A stretch of 64,000 nucleotides of DNA from Sporolactobacillus sp. Y61 (GTDB lineage Bacteria > Bacillota > Bacilli > Bacillales > Sporolactobacillaceae). The stretch spans positions 1,178,001 through 1,242,000 of the forward strand of contig NZ_CP159510.1 of the NCBI RefSeq assembly GCF_040529185.1, written 5' to 3'. This document shows positions 53,113 to 60,004 of this stretch, piece after piece. Numbering within the stretch: position 1 is the first letter of the stretch; each line of letters begins with the position of its first letter. Below the pieces are notes generated by a model. It made no database searches and had not been told where the DNA came from. It saw only the letters and a program-made list of their open reading frames with translations. A program made the translations under genes and the position numbers.

Positions 53113-54435
53113 TTATTTTACCTGAGTGATTCCTTCCTCAATAATATCCATACCCTTTTGCAGTTGTTCTGCCGTGATCGTCAGTGGTGACAGGAATCGG
53201 ATGCAGTTTCCGTACATACCGGCATTTAGCAGGAGCAAGCCATGTTCATTTGCGTATTTAACAATTTTCCCCGTTCGGTCACTATCGGGTTCTTTTGTTT
53301 TCTTATCTTTAACGAATTCAATAGCGGCCATTGCACCAAGACGGCGTACGTCTCCGATAAAGGAATAGATACTGGCCCATTCTCTTGCTCTTTTTTCAAA
53401 AGCTGCTCCGATTTTTTCAGCCACATCTGTCAAATGCTCTTCATCAATAATCTTGATGACCTCCAGGGCGGCTGTACAGGATACCGGACTGCCGCAATAA
53501 GTACCACCCAGTGATCCCTTAATGTCGCAGGCATCTATTATTTCCGCTTTTCCGACTACGCCACTAAGCGGGAAACCAGCTGCAAGTGACTTGGAAACGG
53601 TCATTAAGTCCGGTGCCACATCGAAATGTTCGATCGCAAACAGTTTACCTGTACGGGCAAATCCGGCCTGAATCTCATCAGCAATAAATACGATGTCATG
53701 TTCGGTACAGAAATTACGGACAAATGTTACGAATCTCTTTGAAGGAATAATAAAACCGCCTTCTCCCTGAACGGGCTCCATAATGATGCAGGCTGTTGAT
53801 TCCGGGGCGACGACGCTGACAAAGAAATTTTTGAACTTTTCAATGATTTTATCATCGTATTCAGCATCACTTAATCCTGCCGGTTTACGGTAATAGTAAG
53901 GAAAGGGCGCATGATAGGTTTCTGACGTGAAGGGGCCGAAGCCTAATTTATAAGGCTTGACCTTACTGGTCATGCTCATCGTAAGATTGGTCCGTCCATG
54001 GAAGGCTCGGTCAAATGATACGACGGCTTGACGGCCGGTATAACGGCGGGCTATTTTGACCGCATTTTCAACAGCTTCAGCTCCGGAGTTGAGTAACAAC
54101 GCTTTTTTTGCAAAGGTTCCCGGAGTGATTTCGCACAATTTCTCGCACAATTCGATATAGGATGGATACATAATGACGTTAAAACCTGGATGGATGTAAT
54201 CATCCAACTGCTTCTTAACCGCTGCTACAACTTTTGGATGACAGTGCCCTACGTTTTGAACACCGATAGCTCCTGCAAAATCGATAAATTCTCTGCCGTC
54301 AATATCTGTAATGATGGATCCTTTTGCTTTTGCTGCAATGTGACGGTTTCCGTTTCCAACTGCCCCAGCGACATAGCGCTCTCTCTTCGTTTGCCATTCC
54401 TCAGTCGAGATATCTTGAATTGTTCTAATTCCCAT
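53113..54435 (-). CDS. gabT: 4-aminobutyrate aminotransferase
   Basis: A 440-residue class III aminotransferase: FIDFAGAIGVQNVGHCHPKVV, LLLNSGAEAVENAVKIARRYTGR, FIADEIQAGFARTGK and the PLP-Lys in LMTVSKSLAAGFPLSGVVGK. Length and motifs fit GabT. The divergent GabR-type regulator next door supports GABA or a related omega-amino acid as substrate. Followed by the ABC transporter genes on the same strand. Confidence 0.9.
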   Translation of the reverse strand: MGIRTIQDISTEEWQTKRERYVAGAVGNGNRHIAAKAKGSIITDIDGREFIDFAGAIGVQNVGHCHPKVVAAVKKQLDDYIHPGFNVIMYPSYIELCEKLCEITPGTFAKKALLLNSGAEAVENAVKIARRYTGRQAVVSFDRAFHGRTNLTMSMTSKVKPYKLGFGPFTSETYHAPFPYYYRKPAGLSDAEYDDKIIEKFKNFFVSVVAPESTACIIMEPVQGEGGFIIPSKRFVTFVRNFCTEHDIVFIADEIQAGFARTGKLFAIEHFDVAPDLMTVSKSLAAGFPLSGVVGKAEIIDACDIKGSLGGTYCGSPVSCTAALEVIKIIDEEHLTDVAEKIGAAFEKRAREWASIYSFIGDVRRLGAMAAIEFVKDKKTKEPDSDRTGKIVKYANEHGLLLLNAGMYGNCIRFLSPLTITAEQLQKGMDIIEEGITQVK

Positions 54436-54473
54436 GAATCATCGCTCCTTTAATAGATATTTTGATTAATTTC

Positions 54474-54516
54474 TGGTATTATGTATAGTATCAAAATTCA
54501 AAAAACTTAGGTATCA
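54474..54516. promoter_or_regulatory. Probable GabR-type operator between gabT and gabR
   Basis: The 96-bp divergent region contains TGGTAT (ATACCA on the other strand, 54474-54479), AGTATCA (54487-54493) and GGTATCA (54510-54516). B. subtilis GabR binds spaced ATACCA-type repeats, and the GGTAT/GTATC sites here resemble them. Exact -35/-10 boxes are not clear. Confidence 0.5.
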
Positions 54517-54531
54517 GGAGCGAATGATGAT

Positions 54532-55944
54532 TTGCTTAAAGTAACAGTTAATTCAAGAAATACACACAACTATATCTATCGACAGATTTATAAACAATTG
54601 AAGAAAGAGATTCTGATGCATCATTTTCTTCCGGATGAAAAATTACCATCAAAACGTGAGATGGCCGGGCGCTTGAATGTCAGCATAAACTCTGTAAATG
54701 GAGCTTATCAGCAACTGCTTGCAGAAGGATATATTTATTCTATTGAAAGAAGCGGATTTTATGTTGAGAAGCTGGACACCATCCCGTTGTCTGACAATAC
54801 GTTGAACCCACTGGATCCAGATCTTACGGAAAAGGGTATACCGGATGAAGACTGGATTTCTTTCTCACATATGTCTGCGGATAAATCTCTTTTTCCGTAT
54901 GACAGTTGGTTAAATTGTACACACAAAGCACTTAATTCCAGTAAAGCAGGACTGGTTGATAATTCCTCTCTTATATCGCAGGGGGTTTATTCAGTACGTC
55001 GTTCCATTTGCAGGCTGCTGTCGATTACTCGTGGGGTTAAATGTTACCCAGAACAAATTATTATCGGGGGTGGTACACAGTCTTTAATCCAGGTGCTTTG
55101 CCACATATTTCCGATAAATACGAAATATGCGATGGAAGAACCCGGATATAACAGGATCTATCAATTGTTGAAATTGATGCATCTTGACGTTTCAACTATC
55201 CAGCTTGATAACAAGGGCATTGATATCAGCAAAATCAAAAATAAAGATTTAAATGTTTTGTATATCACGCCCTCTCACCAGTTCCCGACGGGCATTATCA
55301 TGCCGGTATCACGACGGATTCAGCTATTAAACTGGGCATCACAGGATGAAGATAGATATATTATTGAAGATGATTATGACAGTGAATTTAAGTATGAAAC
55401 CAATGTCATTCCATCGCTCCAGGGTCTGGACACTTATGAAAAAGTTATTTATTTTGGTACGTTTTCAAAATCATTACTTCCCGGATTTAGGATCAGCTAT
55501 ATGATCCTGCCCCAAAAGCTGTTAAAAAAATACAGAAAGACACAAAACTTTTTACTGCAGACAAGCAGTGTTCTGACTCAAATGACTTTGAGACAATTTA
55601 TTGATTCGGGAGAATATCAGAAACATATAAAGAAAATGAAACAAGTTTACTCAGAACGGAGGATCAAACTGATCAAGACATTAAACAAAAAATTTGGTGA
55701 TAACATAAAAATACATGGAGAAAATGCCGGTCTCCATTTTCTGACTACCTTTGATACCAGAAAAACCATAGATGAAGTTATGAAAAGGGCACAGGAGGAG
55801 AAAATTGAATTATACAGCATTCGCCGGTGCCGTCTGAATCCGAAAATACCTGTTAAAAAACAGTTTATCATAGGATTTGCCGATCTGTCGGCAGAGAGAA
55901 TCGAGGAAGGTGTTGAGCGTCTCTATCGGGCGATGATGGAATAG
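54532..55944 (+). CDS. gabR: GabR/MocR-family regulator with PLP-binding aminotransferase-like domain
   Basis: A 470-residue protein. N-terminal GntR wHTH (YIYRQIYKQLKKEILMHHFLPDEKLPSKREMAGRLNVSINSVNGAYQQLLAEGYIYS), then a fold-type I PLP domain: IIIGGGTQSLIQVLCHIF, LYITPSHQFPTGIIMPVSRR and the PLP-Lys in VIYFGTFSKSLLPGFRISYM. The start is TTG 54532; an ATG 7 bp earlier (54525) opens a dead-end frame. In the family GABA and PLP are effectors activating gabT. Divergent arrangement to gabT fits. Confidence 0.87.
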   Translation: MLKVTVNSRNTHNYIYRQIYKQLKKEILMHHFLPDEKLPSKREMAGRLNVSINSVNGAYQQLLAEGYIYSIERSGFYVEKLDTIPLSDNTLNPLDPDLTEKGIPDEDWISFSHMSADKSLFPYDSWLNCTHKALNSSKAGLVDNSSLISQGVYSVRRSICRLLSITRGVKCYPEQIIIGGGTQSLIQVLCHIFPINTKYAMEEPGYNRIYQLLKLMHLDVSTIQLDNKGIDISKIKNKDLNVLYITPSHQFPTGIIMPVSRRIQLLNWASQDEDRYIIEDDYDSEFKYETNVIPSLQGLDTYEKVIYFGTFSKSLLPGFRISYMILPQKLLKKYRKTQNFLLQTSSVLTQMTLRQFIDSGEYQKHIKKMKQVYSERRIKLIKTLNKKFGDNIKIHGENAGLHFLTTFDTRKTIDEVMKRAQEEKIELYSIRRCRLNPKIPVKKQFIIGFADLSAERIEEGVERLYRAMME

Positions 55945-56164
55945 GTTCGACGAATGAGCAGGATCTTCTGAGGTGGGGATGAACACAGGTGCTTTCTGCT
56001 TTCAATGTATTAGCTGAAACAGTAAGTACAAGCCTCAGAAATGATATGATAGTAAACGAGCATCTGCCTGCAAAAAGAAGCCTGGTGAATCAGCGTGAAT
56101 CAGCCATATTCAGAACTGTTCACGAGGCTTTGCTGTTTAATCAGATGTTTTCTCCGCACATGGC
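55945..56164. other. Intergenic region after gabR
   Basis: No supported gene. It contains the gabR terminator at 56079-56136. Confidence 0.5.
56079..56136 (+). terminator. Hairpin terminator downstream of gabR
   Basis: AGCCTGGTGAA and TTCACGAGGCT form a stem with one mismatch, followed by TTGCTGTTT. A modest T-tract. Confidence 0.5.
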
Positions 56165-56299
56165 CTTTTAACTTTTTGACGTTAGCCATTTCATAAGAAT
56201 TTTTACGTAAACTGTCAATGGCTTTCTTGGACTTTTACTTTGTCGGTTCACTTTCATGATAAGTTTATATGCTGGTTTTTCGATCTTAATGGTATACAT
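56165..56299 (-). pseudogene. RelE-family toxin, frameshifted and truncated
   Basis: Seven codons' distance or less from the antitoxin stop, ATG 56299 opens MYTIKIEKPAYKLIMKVNRQ SKVQ, then the frame breaks; in the next frame the sequence continues AIDSLRKNSYEMANVKKLKGH and is lost. The pattern (Y-x-I-x-I-x-K-x-A-x-K ... L-x-x-N-x-x-x-x-x-x-K-K-L-K-G) is the N-terminal half of RelE/YafQ-type mRNA interferases. One base inserted near 56230 and loss of the catalytic C-terminal half make it dead. It proves that the neighbouring gene is an antitoxin of this type. Confidence 0.7.
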
Positions 56300-56558
56300 T
56301 GTTCATTAATCATCTTTGCCGAAAATCTCGTCGTAAGAATACTTTTTAGCATTACCTTTTTCAGATTCTTTTAAAGCCTGTTCTTCCTCTTTAGTCAAGA
56401 TCTCGTCCTCGTAAGGAAGCAGTGATTTTCTATATTCGTTCAATTGTTTACGAAATCCCTTAGCCTGTTCATCCGTCAAATCTAAAATATCTTGAATCAA
56501 CATTTCCTTTTCAGTAGGTTGACGAATAGTCATTTCAACACTCTCTTTTTTCTTAGTG
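56291..56558. repeat. Dispersed repeat, copy 2 (orphan antitoxin unit)
   Basis: Close relative of 44311-44580 (same orientation), differing by scattered substitutions. It begins at GGTATAC, inside the start of the toxin gene. Confidence 0.85.
56306..56533 (-). CDS. RelB/Phd-like antitoxin, copy 2
   Basis: A 75-residue protein, MTIRQPTEKEMLIQDILDLT ... EDEILTKEEEQALKESEKGN AKKYSYDEIFGKDD. About 85% identical to copy 1. The toxin that should follow is a frameshifted RelE remnant. ATG 56533 overlaps the stop of the small upstream ORF (ATGA). Survival of intact antitoxins while the toxins decay suggests either selection against free toxin or recent decay. Confidence 0.7.
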   Translation of the reverse strand: MTIRQPTEKEMLIQDILDLTDEQAKGFRKQLNEYRKSLLPYEDEILTKEEEQALKESEKGNAKKYSYDEIFGKDD

Positions 56559-56664
56559 TACTTAACTCTATACGCCTTTTCAACATCAATTTCAATGGAG
56601 GAAAGCTAAGCTGCTTGTACTGTTCTGGGTAAGGAACTTTAGGCTGTGCCTGCGACTTATCCAT
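56530..56664 (-). CDS. Small ORF coupled to the antitoxin (44 aa)
   Basis: ATG 56664 opens MDKSQAQPKVPYPEQYKQLS then FPPLKLMLKRRIELSTLRKK and ends by overlapping the antitoxin start (ATGA). AAAGGA lies about 11 nt upstream. The first half is Pro/Gln-rich, the second half basic. No family is recognised. The equivalent position in copy 1 lacks it. It could be a leader for translational coupling or the end of a lost gene. Confidence 0.3.
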   Translation of the reverse strand: MDKSQAQPKVPYPEQYKQLSFPPLKLMLKRRIELSTLRKKRVLK

Positions 56665-56926
56665 CGGAAAGTTTTTCCTTTCAGTCATTCTGTCCGGATG
56701 TGTAGAGGATGTTCTGGCCGTTGTTATATATGAATTCGGAATTGTTTAAAATGGTGCTGTTCTTCAAGTGAATGATCTCATGAATCAGTTGCCGGACGTA
56801 GCCATTACAATGAATGTAAGGAATAAAAATAGAATAAAGTGTATAAAATATTGTAGTTTCACTTGTTTCCATTGTTTCTTTAGTTTCTGATATGATAAAA
56901 TGGAAGTGAAGAGAGGGGTGACAAAT

Positions 56927-57388
56927 ATGGCGAAAGAAATCAGTGCAGTACTTGATCGTGTTATAAATTCTTCTGCAGAAGACAGGGAGAATCTTTATTC
57001 TTCTCAGCCCGTACATGATTATATGAAACTTTGTAAGATCATTAGAGAGCTGGATACCCTAAAAAGACAGTATTTCAATAGGCTTTCTGATGTTGAAAAA
57101 GATGAAGTATTTAATAAACAGCTGGCTGATGAAAACATTCCCAGATTCCTTCCTGTCAGAGATGTTGCTATGATGCTGGATATTTCTCCTCAAATGGTCA
57201 GAAGATATTGCGCTGATGGTCATATTAAAGCTCACCAAAGATTCAAAAATCATGGTAATTGGCTGATCGAAGCCTCACAATTTGCAGGACATCCAAACTG
57301 GAATAGATATGTTACACAGAGAAAAGTTGACAATGAAAAAAATATAAAAATGGCTGAAGTAATGCTTGACGGGCTGGAAGAGAAGTAA
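56927..57388 (+). CDS. HTH antitoxin of a PIN-type toxin-antitoxin module
   Basis: ATG 56927 (MAKEISAVLDRVINSSAEDRE) follows GAGAGGGGTGA; the frame upstream lacks a site. 153 residues: a helical N-terminal half (KLCKIIRELDTLKRQYFNRLSDVEK) and a MerR/excisionase-type HTH, RFLPVRDVAMMLDISPQMVRRYCADGHIKAHQRFKN, followed by GNWLIEASQFAG. Ten to 25 bp upstream of the PIN gene, the normal antitoxin-first order. Autoregulation expected. Confidence 0.75.
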   Translation: MAKEISAVLDRVINSSAEDRENLYSSQPVHDYMKLCKIIRELDTLKRQYFNRLSDVEKDEVFNKQLADENIPRFLPVRDVAMMLDISPQMVRRYCADGHIKAHQRFKNHGNWLIEASQFAGHPNWNRYVTQRKVDNEKNIKMAEVMLDGLEEK

Positions 57389-57413
57389 GCTGAGCAGGAT
57401 GGACGGGCCACAG

Positions 57414-58016
57414 ATGAGTGAAGTGAAATTATACACCCTGGATACCGATGTATTTAGGCATATGGCAAGTAGAAATTCTGCTCAGCAATATAAAAGGGCC
57501 AACAGGCGATTTTGGTGGCTGATTTTATCAGAAGTTAAAGATTATCGGGCCAATCTCCTCACACCAAAACAAGTTAGATATGAGTTAGAAGTTCAATTCT
57601 ATAATTTGCCTAATCGTGAAACAGAAATGATTAGACGTTTGTTGAAAAATACTGTTACTTCTGTAGATAAATGTAACAGAGAAATAGAACATACCATTAG
57701 ATTGATGGAATCCTTTGTTAAAGCACATTATAGTGAGGATATTAGCACTGAACTCCCTCAATACAAAATTGAATATGGAGGGATTAACGATGCCAATATT
57801 CTATATTCCGCCTGGCGTGAAGATAGTATTCTCGTCACCGCAAATATTAAGGACTTTCTTTTTTATGTGTTCCTATTTGAATACGATGAAGATAGATTAT
57901 ATGATCTACTAAGAGGAGAATTTGTCCACATATCCAATACGTTAATACATAAAATATTAAATGATGAAGAATTTAAACACTTATATTCAAATTTTAAATA
58001 CTTAGCCAAAGATTAG
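57414..58016 (+). CDS. PIN-domain toxin (VapC/DUF4411-like ribonuclease)
   Basis: ATG 57414 (MSEVKLYTLDTDVFRHMAS) is preferred; in-frame ATG 57399 is an alternative. About 200 residues. PIN acidic residues: LDTDVF near the N-terminus, the E in VRYELEVQ, and D..D in YGGINDANILYSAWREDSILVTANIKDF (G-x-N-D-x-x-I ... V-T-x-N-x-x-D-F), as in VapC-type RNases. The quartet appears complete, so it should be active. Follows the HTH antitoxin gene directly and ends with a terminator-like hairpin. Confidence 0.78.
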   Translation: MSEVKLYTLDTDVFRHMASRNSAQQYKRANRRFWWLILSEVKDYRANLLTPKQVRYELEVQFYNLPNRETEMIRRLLKNTVTSVDKCNREIEHTIRLMESFVKAHYSEDISTELPQYKIEYGGINDANILYSAWREDSILVTANIKDFLFYVFLFEYDEDRLYDLLRGEFVHISNTLIHKILNDEEFKHLYSNFKYLAKD

Positions 58017-58040
58017 TAATATAAAAACAGTATTTTTTCA

Positions 58041-58068
58041 CGGCCCGCCAATATGGGCGCTTTTTTAT
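58041..58068 (+). terminator. Terminator after the PIN toxin gene
   Basis: A short GCCC/GGGC stem followed by GCTTTTTTATG, 25 bp after the toxin stop. Confidence 0.5.
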
Positions 58069-58702
58069 GTTGGAAAAGGGACTACAGCCGAGTTTCCCAG
58101 TATATTTTTAAATGAGAGGAATTAGGCTTTTACTCCGGTCACTATGAAGATAGAACCTGAATTCCTGTGCTTTTATACCAAGGTTCTGATAATCCCTGAT
58201 ATTAAGGCATCTTTGGCAAATAGTAACCAGCATAATTATACCAATGGGAAAAAGACCATTGTATTAGAAATCCTTTTCTGATGCGCTTTTTGTACTTCCT
58301 GGTATAATTTTCCGGGAATGCAGGATAGAAGTGAAAATAAGAAAGATCAATTCCAGCAATTTCTCATTTATTATACCGTTCTTAAACTTTATCAAATATA
58401 ATCTGAATAACTCAAGAGTATCTATAATAAAAAAGAGATGAGGTATCCAGTTAATCATTTAATTCCCAGGGGTATTTGGGCGGGCAGGTTATCCGGACGT
58501 GATTAATCAACCTGACTGTTCGGATGATCGACAATGCTTTTGGTACGCCAGTGTTCACGGTTTCCGCGTTGATGTGCATTCATACGGATGCCCTTGCATA
58601 GAGTTGCAAAGCAGCCAGAAAAAGCTTTATACGCCGCAATCTTTCAGTTTTCATTTGCGCGCTGGATAATCGGTGACGCTTGACAAATTTGTTGCCGTGA
58701 CA

Positions 58703-58813
58703 ATGAGCAGGGATTACGACGTACCACGACTGCTGCCTATATCAAGAGAACTACTCAAACAGGAACGGATCAGTCAGTGGATACGAAGAATTGAGGAAAG
58801 AGCATATGTTTAA
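58703..58813 (+). pseudogene. Short coding fragment of unknown origin
   Basis: Thirty-six codons, MSRDYDVPRLLPISRELLKQ ERISQWIRRIEERAYV, ending at TAA just before the bgl promoter. The same frame is open a little upstream (SVTLDKFVAVT) to a stop near 58665. It looks like the C-terminal tail of a larger protein; no ribosome binding site. I do not recognise the family. Confidence 0.25.
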
Positions 58814-58819
58814 AAATTG

Positions 58820-58848
58820 TTGCAAACGCTTTCCACCTATGATATACT
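58820..58848 (+). promoter_or_regulatory. Promoter and cre box of the licT-bglP-bglH operon
   Basis: TTGCAA (58820-58825), 17-bp spacer, TATACT (58843-58848). The cre-like TGCAAACGCTTTCC (58821-58834) overlaps the -35 and spacer, so CcpA would block polymerase binding during growth on glucose. Confidence 0.8.
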
Positions 58849-58866
58849 CAAATTGTTGAATAAATA

Positions 58867-58903
58867 GGATTGTTACTGTGTTTTGCGAGACACAGGCAAA
58901 ACC
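58867..58903 (+). promoter_or_regulatory. Ribonucleic antiterminator (RAT) 1 before licT
   Basis: GGATTGTTACTG...ACAGGCAAAACCT matches the LicT/SacT-type RAT. It overlaps the following terminator, so binding of LicT prevents terminator folding. Confidence 0.9.
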
Positions 58904-58968
58904 TGAAGAGATACCTGATTCACTCGCTATGTATAGCGAGACTATGGTATAGCTTTGGGTTATTTTTA
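58899..58968 (+). terminator. RAT1-controlled terminator in the bgl leader
   Basis: AACC (in the RAT) pairs with GGTT before ATTTTTAT at the base; ATACC/GGTAT and CTCGCTA/TAGCGAG make the upper stems. Mutually exclusive with RAT1. Confidence 0.8.
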
Positions 58969-59002
58969 TAGGTGCTGATCAGAAAAAAGGCGGAGATCAC
59001 AG

Positions 59003-59863
59003 ATGCGAATCAAAAAAATTTATAATAACAACGTTCTTCTCGCTGAAAATGATAAGCATGTTGAAAAAGTTGTGATGGGAAGAGGGATCGCTTTTAAGAA
59101 AAGAGCGGACGAGGAGGTAGATACATCTAAAATTGAAAAAACTTTTATTCTGGAAAAGAATGAATGGTCTCGTACCTTTGAGCAACTTCTAAATGAGATC
59201 CCCGCCGGGTATTTTGAAATTGCTGATGAGATCATTCGATATGCGCAATCCGCTCTTGGCGCGCAGTTTAGTAAGTATATCTATCTGACGTTGACTGATC
59301 ATATCAGTTTTGCATTGAGACGACACAGGGAACATATTGACATGAGAAATGCTCTGATCTGGGAAATTAAGAAATTCTATAAAGATGAATTTGCAGCAGG
59401 AGTTACTGCACTGGATATTATTAAGCGTCGGACGGGAGAACAGCTACCTGAAGATGAGGCGGGATTCATTGCTCTGCACTTTGTCAATGCACAGATCGAA
59501 GGGCAGAGGATGCAGCAAACAATGGAAATGACTGGCATCACCAATGATATTTTAAACATTGTCAAATATTATTTTCATACAGAGTTAGATGAAAATAGTT
59601 TAAATTACGAGCGCTTTGTAACGCATCTTCGTTTTTTTAATCAGCGACTGTTTCATAGAGAACAGATTCAATCAGACGGTGATGATTTTCTGCATGAACA
59701 GGTTAAAAAGAAGTATCCGGATGCATATAGTTGCACGAATCGCATAAAAGCCTATTTTAAAAGGTCATTTGATTTTGATATCTCCATTGATGAACAGATC
59801 TATTTAACCATTCATATTCATCGAGTAACAGACAGGAGAAAACGATTGGAATCAAAAACATAA
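59003..59863 (+). CDS. licT: BglG-family transcriptional antiterminator
   Basis: A 286-residue protein with the CAT RNA-binding domain (MRIKKIYNNNVLLAENDKHV, residues 1-55) and PRD1 and PRD2 with conserved His (TLTDHISFALRRHREH; DEAGFIALHFVNAQIEG; TIHIHRVTDRRK). Phosphorylation by BglP and HPr controls its activity. It acts at the two RAT sites upstream and downstream of its own gene. An AAAAGGCGGAGAT site precedes the ATG. Confidence 0.94.
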   Translation: MRIKKIYNNNVLLAENDKHVEKVVMGRGIAFKKRADEEVDTSKIEKTFILEKNEWSRTFEQLLNEIPAGYFEIADEIIRYAQSALGAQFSKYIYLTLTDHISFALRRHREHIDMRNALIWEIKKFYKDEFAAGVTALDIIKRRTGEQLPEDEAGFIALHFVNAQIEGQRMQQTMEMTGITNDILNIVKYYFHTELDENSLNYERFVTHLRFFNQRLFHREQIQSDGDDFLHEQVKKKYPDAYSCTNRIKAYFKRSFDFDISIDEQIYLTIHIHRVTDRRKRLESKT

Positions 59864-59889
59864 TGTCCTTCTATAAAAGAATGAATTTT

Positions 59890-59921
59890 GGGATTGTTAC
59901 TGGTAAGGCAGGCAAAACCCG
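59890..59921 (+). promoter_or_regulatory. RAT 2 between licT and bglP
   Basis: GGGATTGTTACTGG...AGGCAGGCAAAACCC, a second copy of the LicT target overlapping the next terminator. Confidence 0.9.
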
Positions 59922-59972
59922 GGTTATTTGCAGACCATGAATCTGCATTAATCTGGGTTTTTCTTTTTTCTA
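59915..59972 (+). terminator. RAT2-controlled terminator before bglP
   Basis: AACCC and GGGTT at the base with TGCAGA/TCTGCA inside, followed by TTTCTTTTTTC. Gives a second layer of induction for bglP-bglH. Confidence 0.8.
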
Positions 59973-60004
59973 TAGATGAAATGATCAACAAGGGAGGCAT
60001 AACA

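Larger units (their letters stand above)
58017..58819. other. Gene-poor region between the TA module and the bgl operon
   Basis: Contains a small terminator (58041-58068), an AT-rich stretch with no convincing gene and a 37-codon coding fragment at 58703-58813. A 64-codon open frame on the minus strand (58264-58458) has no recognisable features. Confidence 0.4.

Noticed and set aside
59888-60004. 39-residue N-terminal extension of BglP
   Set aside because: It covers the RAT2 and terminator region; the IIB domain starts at ATG 60005, which has a proper ribosome binding site.
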